Positions 19,979 through 29,503 are shown, numbered from the stretch's first letter. The stretch: 64,000 bases of DNA from Eubacteriales bacterium (GCA_024655885.1 JANLFN010000001.1:124001-188000); one strand, 5' to 3'. Translations and numbers: made by a program. Notes: generated from the letters alone by a model not told the origin.

Positions 19979-20944
19979 ATGGTTGGAGGTGCAAGTAGCA
20001 TATCTATGGAAAACGTAATTGTAATCATCGGCCCGACGGCATCGGGAAAAACCGGACTTTCAATAGAACTGGCCAAGCGGATCAACGGGGAAATCGTTTC
20101 TGCGGATTCCATGCAGGTTTATAAATTTATGGACATTGGAACCGCCAAGCCCGATGCGGAGGAGATGGATGGGATACCCCATCACCTGATCAGTGTGGTT
20201 TATCCGGATGAAGAGTTCAGTGTTGCGAGATACAAGGAACTTGCATTGAACTCCATTGAGCAAATTCTAAAAAAGGGAAAGGTACCCATTGTAGTAGGCG
20301 GTACGGGACTCTATATAAACTCTCTTATTTACAATATCAATTTTTCCGAGACTATCAGCGATTGGGAGCTAAGAGAGAGATTGAAAAGGGAGGCTGAGGA
20401 AAAAGGCAATGCTTATCTGCATGACAGGTTAAGAAGAGTGGACCGTGAAGCTGCGGATAGAATTCATGTCAATGATCTGAAAAGGATTATCCGTGCTCTT
20501 GAAGTGTTTGAGTACACAAAAAAGCCCATGTCAAGCCATCAAGAAGCTTCCAGGCTCATTCCCCCTAAATATGGATTCAAAATCATAGGGTTAACCATGG
20601 AACGTTCCCTCTTATATGACAGAATTAATAAACGGGTTGACCGGATGATGGAGAAAGGACTTCTGGAGGAGGTTAAAAACCTGAAAAGAATGGGCTATCA
20701 TAAAAGTACCGTTGCCATGCAAGGATTGGGCTACAAGGAAATCCTGTATTATTTGAAAGGCATTGCGACCATGGATGAAGCGGTTTTTTTAATTAAGAGG
20801 GATACCAGGCATTATGCGAAACGGCAGCTCACCTGGTTCAAAAGAATTGAAAACGTTACCTGGTTTAATGTGGGTGAGATAGCCCAGGAGGAAATACTTA
20901 AAAAAATTAAATATAATATTGCATCAGTTGGAATTATCTTGTAG
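19979..20944 (+). CDS. miaA: tRNA dimethylallyltransferase
   Basis: Adds the isopentenyl group to A37 of tRNA, giving the substrate of MiaB. Seen: the P-loop GPTASGKT near the N-terminus, the SADSMQVYKFMDIGTAKP block with the catalytic Asp, and VVGGTGLYI. The ATG at 19979 directly follows the mutL stop (AAAGGA about 10 nt upstream). A second ATG at 20006 would give the usual short N-terminus (MENVIVIIGPTASGKT), but its GGAGG is about 17 nt away. Start uncertain by nine residues. Confidence 0.94.
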   Translation: MVGGASSISMENVIVIIGPTASGKTGLSIELAKRINGEIVSADSMQVYKFMDIGTAKPDAEEMDGIPHHLISVVYPDEEFSVARYKELALNSIEQILKKGKVPIVVGGTGLYINSLIYNINFSETISDWELRERLKREAEEKGNAYLHDRLRRVDREAADRIHVNDLKRIIRALEVFEYTKKPMSSHQEASRLIPPKYGFKIIGLTMERSLLYDRINKRVDRMMEKGLLEEVKNLKRMGYHKSTVAMQGLGYKEILYYLKGIATMDEAVFLIKRDTRHYAKRQLTWFKRIENVTWFNVGEIAQEEILKKIKYNIASVGIIL

Positions 20945-21157
20945 AATATGAAATAGGTAAAAGAACATTGTTTGGGGACCTTTGAACACCATAGGGAGTT
21001 TATATTGGGAATACATATTCGATAACGGTCAAAAAAGGTTATTTTATGAAATGTGAATCCAATGGGAAAAGGATTTTTGTAAAAAATAAAGCCAGAAAAT
21101 GAAGATAAAAGATAAGATAGAGAGATATAAATTATTATTTTAGAGGAGGAAATTTTT

Positions 21158-21397
21158 GTGAATAAAAGTAATATTAATCTTCAGGATGTTTTTTTAAACC
21201 AGGTTAGAAAAGAGCATATTGCTGTCACCATATATCTAACCAACGGATTCCAGCTAAAGGGTATGGTTAAGGGCTTTGACAATTTCACGGTGGTTCTGGA
21301 CAGTGAAGGGAAACAACAGTTGGTTTATAAACACGCCATTTCTACCATAAGTCCTATGAAGGTGGTAAACCTGATTTTCAATGATAATAAAGAGTAA
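21158..21397 (+). CDS. hfq: RNA chaperone Hfq
   Basis: 79 aa Sm-like protein. Seen: the Sm1 core [36 protein letters not shown] and the Sm2 YKHAISTI motif (canonical Y/F-KHA-x-S-T). The GTG start is preceded by GAGGAGG with an 8-nt spacer. It lies 213 nt after miaA, the usual miaA-hfq order; the gap is AT-rich with no clear promoter. Binds small RNAs and mRNAs as a hexamer. Confidence 0.96.
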   Translation: MNKSNINLQDVFLNQVRKEHIAVTIYLTNGFQLKGMVKGFDNFTVVLDSEGKQQLVYKHAISTISPMKVVNLIFNDNKE

Positions 21398-21437
21398 ACA
21401 ATACACTTTTTTAACCCTGTCAATATAATAAATGGTC

Positions 21438-21476
21438 AAAAAATAAGAAAGTGACTTTGGAGCTTTCTTATTTTTT
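21438..21476. terminator. Bidirectional terminator between hfq and lexA
   Basis: A perfect 14-bp stem (21438-21451 with 21463-21476), A-rich on the 5' arm and T-rich on the 3' arm, so it works on both strands. It separates convergent hfq and lexA. Confidence 0.85.
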
Positions 21477-21485
21477 ACTGTTATT

Positions 21486-22133
21486 TTACAGCTTTCTGAA
21501 TACTCCCACAACCTTGCCCAGGATGGTTATATTATCTTTGACGATGATAGGCTCAAGGTATTGATTTTCAGGCTGCAGCCTGATGTATCCCTTCTCTTTG
21601 TAAAAGGTTTTAACAGTCGCTTCATCCCCTAACAGTGCAACGACGATATCCCCGTTCATTGCCGTTGCCTGCTGTTTTACAAGGACCAGGTCCTTATCCA
21701 GTATTCCGGCTTCCACCATGCTGTCGCCGCGTACTCTCAGCATAAAACCTGTGGAGTTTTGCAGGAAGTCAACAGGCAGAGGAAAGGTGTCTTCTATGTT
21801 TTCCACTGCAAGGATAGGCTGCCCCGCCGTTACCTTTCCGATAACAGGCACGTCTACCAATTCCTTCCTTGAATAATAACCTTCTATATTTGTCCGGGAT
21901 TTCTCACCCGTTTTGGCACTGCCGATTACTTTCAGTGCCCTTGGCTTCGTCGGGTCTTTCTTTATCAGTCCTTCTTTTTTCAGCCTTTCAAGGTAGGCAT
22001 GGACCGTAGACGTGGACTTTAAACCTACAGCTCTACAAATCTCTCTTACAGAGGGAGGATAGCCGTTTTCATTTACCTGCTTGCTTAAAAAGTCCAGGAT
22101 TTGCTGCTGCTTTTCGTTAGGATTCTTTTGCAT
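21486..22133 (-). CDS. lexA: LexA repressor
   Basis: SOS repressor and self-cleaving S24 protease. Seen: the N-terminal winged helix (QQQILDFLSKQ, YPPSVREICRAVGLKSTSTVHAYLERL), the Ala-Gly cleavage site in VTAGQP, the catalytic Ser in RGDSMVEAG and the catalytic Lys in EATVKTF. 215 aa from the ATG at 22131-22133, which has a GAGGTG site; a longer upstream reading (to 22172) lacks one. Divergent from the yneA-like gene, with three LexA boxes between them, so autoregulated. Confidence 0.96.
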   Translation of the reverse strand: MQKNPNEKQQQILDFLSKQVNENGYPPSVREICRAVGLKSTSTVHAYLERLKKEGLIKKDPTKPRALKVIGSAKTGEKSRTNIEGYYSRKELVDVPVIGKVTAGQPILAVENIEDTFPLPVDFLQNSTGFMLRVRGDSMVEAGILDKDLVLVKQQATAMNGDIVVALLGDEATVKTFYKEKGYIRLQPENQYLEPIIVKDNITILGKVVGVFRKL

Positions 22134-22210
22134 TCTGTTACACCTCGTATTTGTTTTATGCGAATTTTCCATATTGCTGCCTCAATTATACCATTAAAAA
22201 AATTAAAAAT

Positions 22211-22224
22211 CAAACGAATGTTCG
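22211..22224. promoter_or_regulatory. LexA operator (SOS box) 1, lexA side
   Basis: CAAACGAATGTTCG, a one-arm match to the Firmicute SOS box CGAAC-N4-GTTCG. It sits about 80 nt upstream of the lexA start and probably mediates lexA autorepression. Confidence 0.75.
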
Positions 22225-22287
22225 AAGAATATGGGTAAGATTATCGCTGCATCAAATACATGTTTGTATTTTTTCAAATAAAACATC

Positions 22288-22316
22288 TTGACGTGGAACA
22301 TATGTTCGTATATAAT
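22288..22316 (+). promoter_or_regulatory. Consensus promoter of the yneA-like gene
   Basis: TTGACG at 22288-22293, an exact 17-nt spacer, and TATAAT at 22311-22316. The spacer is almost entirely occupied by LexA box 2, so repressor binding would block RNA polymerase. Confidence 0.85.
22295..22308. promoter_or_regulatory. LexA operator (SOS box) 2, in promoter spacer
   Basis: GGAACATATGTTCG, a near-perfect palindrome matching the Gram-positive SOS box, between the -35 and -10 elements of the yneA-like promoter. Confidence 0.85.
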
Positions 22317-22324
22317 CTATATAC

Positions 22325-22338
22325 AGAACAAATGTTCC
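22325..22338. promoter_or_regulatory. LexA operator (SOS box) 3, downstream of -10
   Basis: AGAACAAATGTTCC, a second strong dyad placed at the expected transcription start of the yneA-like gene, 30 nt from box 2 centre to centre (about three helical turns). Confidence 0.85.
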
Positions 22339-22352
22339 ATTTGAGGTGAAAT

Positions 22353-22640
22353 ATGAAAAAGCGATATGTTCTCAAAAATAAAAGAAGGTTTACGCTTTTT
22401 GCGGCAGTAATTCTGACTCTTGTTTTTGCTCTTGTTTTTGCCCCTGCTTCCTACGGGGACAAAACCGTATCCTATCAGAAAATCCAGGTAAAAAAAGGAG
22501 ACACCTTATGGGGCATCGCAGAGAAGTATAACCAAAGAGGAGACATTCGGGAGTATATTTATCAGCTGAAAAAAATAAACAATTTGAAGGATAGCAGTAT
22601 TAACCAAGGAAGTTTGCTGGTAATCCCTATTGGGTCTTAG
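22353..22640 (+). CDS. yneA: LysM-domain SOS cell-division inhibitor, YneA-like
   Basis: 95 aa. Seen: a short basic N-terminus, one hydrophobic membrane or signal segment (about residues 14-31), then a LysM domain (VKKGDTLWGIAEKYN ... INQGSLLVIPIGS). Bacillus YneA has the same architecture, is also divergent from lexA, and delays septum formation during DNA damage. The promoter carries two LexA boxes. GAGGTG precedes the ATG. Its 3' end overlaps the convergent TPR gene by 14 nt. Function is inferred from architecture plus context. Confidence 0.85.
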   Translation: MKKRYVLKNKRRFTLFAAVILTLVFALVFAPASYGDKTVSYQKIQVKKGDTLWGIAEKYNQRGDIREYIYQLKKINNLKDSSINQGSLLVIPIGS

Positions 22641-24423
22641 AAACCTGCGATTCAATCTTGCTTAACTTTTCTTTCACATTTTCACTTGGATACCTGGTGT
22701 TTTTCAAGTATTCATTATAATAATACCTGGCGTTTTCGAAATCTTTTATGTCAAAATAGACATCCCCCAGATTTTCCAGAAGGAAGGTGCTTTTTTTGTC
22801 GATGTTCAGGCCGGAAAGAAAGGCCTGTATGGCATCATCGGTCCTGCCCATCTTCCTGTACGCCATCCCCATGTTGTTATATGCGTATATTGAAGGCTGT
22901 ATCCTATTTGCCTTCTTCGCTTCATCGATACATTGAGCGTATTCATTTTTAAGCAGGTATACCTTGGCCAGGTTGCAAAGAGCGGTGTCATTAGAACCAT
23001 TCAGCTGGATGGCTTTTTTCAATTCCGCTTCGGCCAAGGCCAGGTGTCCTTTGTTTGCAGAGGGATTGTTTTCATAAGAGTCAAGGTAATTGCCTCCTAA
23101 AATGCTGTGGGCCCTGTCACTGTTGGGTGCTTTTGACACCACATCGGACCACAGCCTTATTCCATCCGAAAAAATAAAGTTTCTCTGCAGTGTAATGATT
23201 GAATTCTGTAGGATCATGACAAGGGAAACGGAGAGAAAGAATAGAATCGGCTTTTGAAAAAGGTATTTTTTCCCTTTTTGCTTCCGCTCACCCAACAGGA
23301 ATCCCGCGATACAGAGGATAAAGCCCGCTAGGGGCAGGTAAAGCCTGTGTTCAAAATAGACATCTTTTATGGAAATAAAGGAGGACTCCACCGAAATAGT
23401 GATGAAGAACCACAGGATACCCAAGGCTGCCAGCTTGTTTCTTTTTATATTGTACAATCCGATGATAAACAGGATGCCGAGAATCATTAACGATATGTAC
23501 GAATAGTGGTCCCAGAGGGTGTAAGACATGGGAAAGTCATTGCTGTAATCAAAATTCAGCCTGTCCGGTAGGAGTAAAAGCTTGATGTACACCATCAGCA
23601 CATTCAGTTCGGTATAAAAGTAGTGAAACCGGTCCATGGAAGTGCTGGCCTTGAAATTGACGCCCGGGTCGCTCTGGCTGTAGCCGTGCAAAACCAGGTT
23701 GGTGCCCGGTATCACCGGAATGGTGAGAAAGAGGAGGAACAGCATCACCCCCCTTTTCACCCATGAGGTTTTGGGGTCCTTCATAAAGAAAATAATTTCC
23801 AGCACAGTCAGCATAAAAGGAATGGTGATGGTGTTTTCTTTTGTAAACATAGCCAGAAGGGTAAAAAGCATGGTGGCGATAAAATACCTTGCCTTGTTCT
23901 GGATACGGTATTGGATGAAAAACAGGATGGACAGCAGATAAAAGGAGGCAGCCAGAGCCGCTGTCCTCTGCACCAGGTATGTAACCGCATTGACCTGAAC
24001 CGGATGGCTGATAAAAACAAGGGCGCATAACAGGGAAATGAGGCTCCGATACCTGCCGCACAGTCTTTTACTGAAATATTCCAGGCCTAACAGGCGGTGC
24101 AGTATTAAAAAAAACAGCGCTCCGTTAAAAATATGGATGACCACATTGGTTATATGGTACCCTATGACATTGGTTCCGTGGATAAAATAGTTGACAGACA
24201 AGGTAAAATACAGTATAAACCTGTTGGAGTAGAAGTGCCATATGGCGCTTAAGTCCAAGGGATTGCGGATGGCGTAATTATTTACGATGGAACCGTAATC
24301 ATCCAATGTAAAAGGAGCTGTAAAGCTGTTTGAATAAACCGTCAGAGTTAGGACCGCAATGACGCCAACAGATATCAACTTGTTTTCAAGAAGCCTTTCA
24401 ATTTTTCCTAGCATCTGTCCCAC
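22627..24423 (-). CDS. TMTC-like polytopic membrane protein with TPR repeats
   Basis: 598 aa. The first ~400 residues hold about ten hydrophobic segments. The first extracytoplasmic loop has an acidic pair (FTLDDYGSIVNN) as in GT-C glycosyltransferases, and HPVQVNAVTYLVQRTAALAASFYLLS resembles the conserved block of TMTC O-mannosyltransferases. The C-terminal ~170 residues form TPR units (for example ALCNLAKVYLLKNEYAQCIDEAKKANRIQP). It may transfer a sugar from a lipid carrier to secreted proteins (inference). The GTG at 24421-24423 or the ATG at 24412-24414 could be the start. Adjacent to but not co-directional with nifS/thiI. Confidence 0.75.
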   Translation of the reverse strand: MGQMLGKIERLLENKLISVGVIAVLTLTVYSNSFTAPFTLDDYGSIVNNYAIRNPLDLSAIWHFYSNRFILYFTLSVNYFIHGTNVIGYHITNVVIHIFNGALFFLILHRLLGLEYFSKRLCGRYRSLISLLCALVFISHPVQVNAVTYLVQRTAALAASFYLLSILFFIQYRIQNKARYFIATMLFTLLAMFTKENTITIPFMLTVLEIIFFMKDPKTSWVKRGVMLFLLFLTIPVIPGTNLVLHGYSQSDPGVNFKASTSMDRFHYFYTELNVLMVYIKLLLLPDRLNFDYSNDFPMSYTLWDHYSYISLMILGILFIIGLYNIKRNKLAALGILWFFITISVESSFISIKDVYFEHRLYLPLAGFILCIAGFLLGERKQKGKKYLFQKPILFFLSVSLVMILQNSIITLQRNFIFSDGIRLWSDVVSKAPNSDRAHSILGGNYLDSYENNPSANKGHLALAEAELKKAIQLNGSNDTALCNLAKVYLLKNEYAQCIDEAKKANRIQPSIYAYNNMGMAYRKMGRTDDAIQAFLSGLNIDKKSTFLLENLGDVYFDIKDFENARYYYNEYLKNTRYPSENVKEKLSKIESQVSKTQ

Positions 24424-24614
24424 CGATGTTCCAGTTATTAAAGCTATATTAATGATTATACCAGAAAACCTTGTACAATCAATGTTATTCTGCCATTGAA
24501 AAAAATTTGTCCTTATGGTTAAAATTTTTATTATATGTTAGAATAACTAAAGATAACGGACTTTAAACCTTACGGATGGATGATATTTGATTTTTTTATG
24601 CGAGGATAGTTTCA

Positions 24615-25769
24615 ATGAAGAAGGAAGTATATCTTGACAACAGCGCAACAACAAGGCCTTATGATGAGGTTATCGATTACATGAGCCATATAAACAGGAA
24701 TGAGTACGGAAACCCGTCCTCTCTCCATAAAAAAGGAATTGAGGCGGAAAGGCATGTTAAGAAAGCCCGGGAACTCATTGCGGACAGCCTTGGCGTGGCG
24801 GCCAAGGAAATCTATTTTACTTCAGGAGGGACAGAATCCAATAACCTTGCCATAAGGGGGTATCTGGAGGCGAACCCCAGGAAAGGCAAACATATATTAA
24901 CCACAGCCATTGAGCACCCTTCGGTGCTTGAGGTTTTTAAATACCTGGCCGAAAAAGGCTATAGGCCGGATTATATAGGCGTTGATTCAAACGGGGTGAT
25001 AGACCTTGATATGCTCAGAAGCAAAATAACCCCCGAAACAGCCCTGATCAGCGTCATTATGGTGAACAACGAGGTAGGCTCCATTCAGCCGGTAGAAAAA
25101 GTCGTAAAAATAAAAAATTCCATAAACAAGAGCTGTGTGGTCCATGTGGATGCCGTACAGGCTTACGGAAAAATAAAAATATTTCCTAAAAAGTTGGGAA
25201 TAGACCTACTCTCCATAAGCTCCCACAAAATACACGGACCCAAGGGGACAGGCGCTCTTTATGTGGGAAGCGGAGTAAGAATCAAGCCCATTCTTTTTGG
25301 AGGAGGGCAGGAGTCGCTTCTCAGGTCGGGAACCGAAAATACCGCCGGCATATGCGGCTTCGGGCTTGCCTCCGAGATGGTCTTTAAAAACCTGGAGGAA
25401 AACTATCATAAGGTCAGGCTTCTAAAGAACCGTTTCCTGGAAGGGCTCAAAGAAACCGGCATAGCCTGCAGGGTTTTATCGGGGGAAAGGGCTTCTCCTT
25501 ATATCATCAACGTGTCCTTTGAGGGGGTGAAGGCGGAGGTGCTGCTGCACCATCTGGAGGAGCGGAATATATTTGTTTCAACGGGCTCGGCCTGTTCCTC
25601 CAGAAAGAACCTCCACAGCCATGTATTGAAAGCCATGGGCCTGAAAGCCTGTGACATGGAAGGGGCGGTGAGGTTCAGCCTTTCCGAACTGAATGACCAT
25701 GAGGATATCATTATTGCTTTAGAGGCTTTAAAAGATATTATACCCAGAATACAAATGAAGAGACCATAA
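24615..25769 (+). CDS. Cysteine desulfurase (ThiI-partner type)
   Basis: PLP enzyme that removes sulfur from cysteine as enzyme-bound persulfide. Seen: YLDNSATTRP at the N-terminus, the PLP Lys in SSHKIHGPKG, and the active Cys in STGSACSSRKNLHS. 384 aa. It ends 13 nt before thiI, the same pairing as nifZ-thiI of Bacillus, so it likely feeds sulfur to ThiI for 4-thiouridine or thiamine. A second desulfurase lies at 36931 in the isc operon. Confidence 0.93.
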   Translation: MKKEVYLDNSATTRPYDEVIDYMSHINRNEYGNPSSLHKKGIEAERHVKKARELIADSLGVAAKEIYFTSGGTESNNLAIRGYLEANPRKGKHILTTAIEHPSVLEVFKYLAEKGYRPDYIGVDSNGVIDLDMLRSKITPETALISVIMVNNEVGSIQPVEKVVKIKNSINKSCVVHVDAVQAYGKIKIFPKKLGIDLLSISSHKIHGPKGTGALYVGSGVRIKPILFGGGQESLLRSGTENTAGICGFGLASEMVFKNLEENYHKVRLLKNRFLEGLKETGIACRVLSGERASPYIINVSFEGVKAEVLLHHLEERNIFVSTGSACSSRKNLHSHVLKAMGLKACDMEGAVRFSLSELNDHEDIIIALEALKDIIPRIQMKRP

Positions 25770-25782
25770 GCGGAGGTTGAAG

Positions 25783-26967
25783 ATGAAAAGGATTATTCTC
25801 GTAAGATATGGCGAAATCATTCTGAAAGGCTTAAATAGGCCGGTATTCGAAGGCAAGCTGGTCAATAACATAAAAAAATCCCTGTATGGACTGGGGAAGG
25901 TGGAGGTTGTCAAGTCCCAGGGAAGAATCTATGTGGAGCCCTTAGGAGAGGATTATGAATTCGATAGGGCTATTGCAAAGCTGACCAGGGTGTTCGGAGT
26001 GGTTTCGGTCAGTCCTGTATGGAAAATAAACAGCAGTTTTGATGATATAAAATTCCATTCACTGGAAGTGGCCAAAGACCTGCTGGAAAGGAACCGCTTT
26101 AAAACCTTCAAGGTAGAAACGAAACGGGGCAATAAAAGGTTCCCCATGGAATCACCCGAAATCAGCCGTGAGCTGGGGGCCCATATCCTGGAGAACATAC
26201 CTTCCCTGTCTGTGGATGTAATTCATCCCGACTTTATATTATATGTAGAGGTAAGGGAATTCACCTATATATACTCAGAAATCATCCCCGCAAACGGCGG
26301 TATGCCCATCGGAACCAACGGCAAGGCGGTGCTGCTCCTTTCAGGAGGAATAGACAGTCCGGTGGCGGGATGGATGATCGCCAAAAGAGGGGTTGAAATA
26401 GAGGCCGTCCACTTTTACAGCTATCCTTACACCAGTGAAAGGGCTAAAGAAAAGGTAATAGAGCTGACCCGAATTCTCTCCTCTTACTGCGGGCCCATTA
26501 ACCTCCATATTGTGCCTTTTACCGATATTCAGTTGGAAATCAATGAAAAGTGCCCCCAGGACCAGCTGACTATTATTATGAGAAGGGCGATGATGGTCAT
26601 TTCAGAACGGATTGCCAGGGCGGTGGGAGCCCTCGCCTTGGTCACGGGGGAGAGCGTGGGCCAGGTGGCGAGCCAGACAATCCAGAGCCTTGCGGTTACA
26701 AATGCGGCGGTTTCCATGCCTGTATTCCGCCCTTTGATAGGGATGGACAAAAATGATGTGATTGCTATAGCGCGGAGGATTGATACCTTTGAGACGTCCA
26801 TTCTGCCCTATGAGGACTGCTGTACGGTATTTGTGGCCAAGCACCCCAAAACAAAACCCCAGCTTGCAAAAATACTGCTCTCCGAATCCCGCCTTGATAT
26901 GGAACTGCTAATCAGCAAGGCCGTTGAAAATACGGAGGTGATTAAAATTACACCTGGCAAAAATTAA
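25783..26967 (+). CDS. thiI: tRNA 4-thiouridine synthetase ThiI (no rhodanese domain)
   Basis: Adenylates U8 of tRNA and inserts sulfur. Seen: an N-terminal ferredoxin-like/THUMP region (residues 1-165), then the PP-loop LLLSGGIDSPVAGW near residue 180. At 394 aa it ends without the C-terminal rhodanese domain found in enterobacterial ThiI, which fits dependence on the dedicated desulfurase just upstream. The ATG at 25783 has CGGAGG six nucleotides upstream. Confidence 0.94.
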   Translation: MKRIILVRYGEIILKGLNRPVFEGKLVNNIKKSLYGLGKVEVVKSQGRIYVEPLGEDYEFDRAIAKLTRVFGVVSVSPVWKINSSFDDIKFHSLEVAKDLLERNRFKTFKVETKRGNKRFPMESPEISRELGAHILENIPSLSVDVIHPDFILYVEVREFTYIYSEIIPANGGMPIGTNGKAVLLLSGGIDSPVAGWMIAKRGVEIEAVHFYSYPYTSERAKEKVIELTRILSSYCGPINLHIVPFTDIQLEINEKCPQDQLTIIMRRAMMVISERIARAVGALALVTGESVGQVASQTIQSLAVTNAAVSMPVFRPLIGMDKNDVIAIARRIDTFETSILPYEDCCTVFVAKHPKTKPQLAKILLSESRLDMELLISKAVENTEVIKITPGKN

Positions 26968-27042
26968 TTTTTGGCCTTTATTGTAATATTAACGTAATAA
27001 GTAACAATATTAATATAGTAAAACAGATTAAGGTGTTAATAT

Positions 27043-28419
27043 ATGTTACTTAAATTTTTTGTAACCCATAAAAAAATGCTTGCCGTTCTTTTGGGGTTGA
27101 GCATTTTTTTTACAGTATTCTACATAAGCATGGCTGCGTTGATGAACAGTAAGACCTTTTATAAAGGTATTTCGGTGGAAGACCTTGCTTTAGGCGGTCT
27201 TTCCAGGGAACAGGCGGTTGCGGCTGTGGAGAAAAGGCTAAACGACACCTTTGGCAGCAGAAGGCTTTCTCTGTGCTGGAACAATCAAAAGTGGGAAGTC
27301 AGCTTTGAGGATATTTCTCTCAGGTTCCTGATTGACGACACCCTGAATAAGGCCTTTGCCATAGGCAGAAAGGGGAATCTCATCTCGCGGCTTTCCAGGA
27401 TAATCCGTTTAAGCTTTGATGGGATTGACCTTTCAACGCCGGTGGATTACGACAGGGAAAAGCTTTATAAATTCCTGGCCGGCATAAAAAACGAGGTGGA
27501 CCTGCCGGCGAAAAATGCGGCCGCATCCTATAGGGACGGAAAGGTGGAAATCACCAGAGAGGAGGTGGGAAAGTCACTGGATATTGACAAAAATATTAAA
27601 TTGATAGAAAATTACATAAGGGAAAGAAAATTCGACAATATCGCGCTTTTTGTAGAAGATAATCCTCCCTTGGTGCTCTATGACAATATTAAAGAAATAG
27701 GAAGCGTCATTGCGTCCTTTTCAACGGTATTTAACCCCGGAGATTTAAACAGGAGCTATAATATAGGCCTGGCCTGCAGCAAAATCAACGGCACCATTCT
27801 GCTCAAGAATGATATTTTTTCTATGAATAAAGCCCTGGGGCCAAGGACCATTGAAAACGGCTATAAAGATGCCCCGGTAATCTATAAGGATGAGCTTGTA
27901 CCGGGTCCTGGAGGAGGAGTATGCCAGGTGACAACCACATTGTACGACGCGGTTTTGAAAGCAAAGCTGAAGATTGTGGAAAGAACCCACCATTCTATGC
28001 CTTCATGGTATGTGGAGCCCGGGCAGGATGCGACCATCGCAGGGGATTACATCGATTTGAAATTTAAAAACAGCACCGATTATCCCGTCTGCATTGCGGC
28101 CGAGGTTTCGGGCAACAAGCTTATCATAAGAATTTTAGGCAGGGATACGGGAGAGGGAAATGTGGTGAAGCTCAAATCCCAAATTGTTGAGGAATTTCAA
28201 CCGGGGGAGCCGGAGTATATAGTGGATGATACGGTTCCCGAAAATACAATGATTACTGTACGGGAGGCTAAAAAGGGACTTAAGGTTGTGGTTTTTCGAG
28301 AGACATACGACCGTTCCGGCAACCTTATAAAAAAGGAGACTATATCAGAGGACTTTTACAAACCCGCCCGCGCCCAGATAAAAGTCAACGAGAACTTTTA
28401 CAACCGTTTGAAAAACTGA
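27043..28419 (+). CDS. VanW family membrane-anchored protein
   Basis: 458 aa. Seen: one N-terminal membrane segment (about residues 11-33), a peptidoglycan-binding-like region (residues 40-220), then a VanW domain with the hallmark PGGGVCQVTTTLYDAVLKAKL, HHSMPSWYVEPGQDATI and DLKFKNSTDYPV blocks. Exported and probably bound to the cell wall. The exact role of VanW proteins is unknown. It stands alone between thiI and the AIR-synthase-like gene. Confidence 0.88.
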   Translation: MLLKFFVTHKKMLAVLLGLSIFFTVFYISMAALMNSKTFYKGISVEDLALGGLSREQAVAAVEKRLNDTFGSRRLSLCWNNQKWEVSFEDISLRFLIDDTLNKAFAIGRKGNLISRLSRIIRLSFDGIDLSTPVDYDREKLYKFLAGIKNEVDLPAKNAAASYRDGKVEITREEVGKSLDIDKNIKLIENYIRERKFDNIALFVEDNPPLVLYDNIKEIGSVIASFSTVFNPGDLNRSYNIGLACSKINGTILLKNDIFSMNKALGPRTIENGYKDAPVIYKDELVPGPGGGVCQVTTTLYDAVLKAKLKIVERTHHSMPSWYVEPGQDATIAGDYIDLKFKNSTDYPVCIAAEVSGNKLIIRILGRDTGEGNVVKLKSQIVEEFQPGEPEYIVDDTVPENTMITVREAKKGLKVVVFRETYDRSGNLIKKETISEDFYKPARAQIKVNENFYNRLKN

Positions 28420-28513
28420 AGGGGTACAAAAAACGGACAGCGGTCTGCCAAAACCATGGCAACCCGCGAAGTCATATTGTATAAAGGGCTGAACCGGAGG
28501 TCTTCATTAGAAT

Positions 28514-29503
28514 ATGGAAATAGGAAAAATACCGAATGATATCCTCCAGGAATTAATTCTGGATAAAATAGAATACAGAAGAAATGAGTTCCTCATACGT
28601 CCTAAAGTTGGTGAGGACTGCAGCGCCGTGGACTTCAGGAACAACCTCTGTGTGATATCCACAGACCCCATCACAGGTACGGCAAAGGAAATAGGCCGTC
28701 TGGCCGTACATATATCCTGCAATGACGTTGCTTCCTGCGGTGCAGAACCTATTGGAATTATGATCACTATTCTTGCCCCGCCCGGCGCTACCGAAGCGGA
28801 ACTGGCACAGATCATGGCACAGGTGAGTGAGGCGGCGGGCGAATTGAATGTAGATGTGATGGGCGGGCACACGGAGGTCACGAACGCAGTAAGCAGGTTT
28901 GTGATAAGCGGCGTGGCATTGGGTAAAGTTCCTGCGGGGAAATTGGTCAGGACATCGGGGGCACTGCCGGGTGATCAGGTAGTATTGACTAAAACCGCAG
29001 GCATTGAAGGTACCGCCATAATCGCTTACGACAGAGAGGATGAGCTGGCTTCCAGCTTTGGCGGGGAGTTTGTTGAAAAGGCCAAAGCCTTTATGAACAG
29101 CATCAGCGTCGTAAAGGAAGGGATTATTGCTGGAGAATACGGCGTGTCTTCCATGCACGATGTTACTGAAGGCGGAATCCTCGGAGCGGCATGGGAGGTC
29201 AGTGAGGCATCCGGTGTGGGTATCCGCCTCTATAAAGAAAAAATCCCTGTGGCCTTCGAAACTGCTAAAATATGTGAGGTTTACAAAATCAATCCCCTAA
29301 GGCTGATATCCAGCGGCTGTATGCTGATTACCTGTCAGAACGGTGAAGATCTTGTAAAAAAGCTTGAAGCCAACCATATCCGGGCATCCGTCATAGGGGT
29401 TATGACGCGCAGCCCCGAAAAGCGGATTATTGGAGAGGATTGTGAGGAGCTCATCACGCCTCCGGAATCCGACGAGATGCATAAAGTTTTAAATAGCTCT
29501 TAA
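28514..29503 (+). CDS. AIR synthase-related (HypE-like) protein
   Basis: 329 aa protein of the PurM/HypE/ThiL/SelD fold. Seen: VGEDCSAVDF near residue 33 (an ATP-Mg Asp), an SCNDVASCGAEP loop, a GGHTEVTNAV motif and HDVTEGGILGAAWEV. It lacks the C-terminal PRYC-type Cys of true HypE, and no hyp genes are adjacent, so the substrate is unknown. It precedes the glycine riboswitch-glyA unit but has its own GGAGG-containing leader. Confidence 0.8.
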   Translation: MEIGKIPNDILQELILDKIEYRRNEFLIRPKVGEDCSAVDFRNNLCVISTDPITGTAKEIGRLAVHISCNDVASCGAEPIGIMITILAPPGATEAELAQIMAQVSEAAGELNVDVMGGHTEVTNAVSRFVISGVALGKVPAGKLVRTSGALPGDQVVLTKTAGIEGTAIIAYDREDELASSFGGEFVEKAKAFMNSISVVKEGIIAGEYGVSSMHDVTEGGILGAAWEVSEASGVGIRLYKEKIPVAFETAKICEVYKINPLRLISSGCMLITCQNGEDLVKKLEANHIRASVIGVMTRSPEKRIIGEDCEELITPPESDEMHKVLNSS

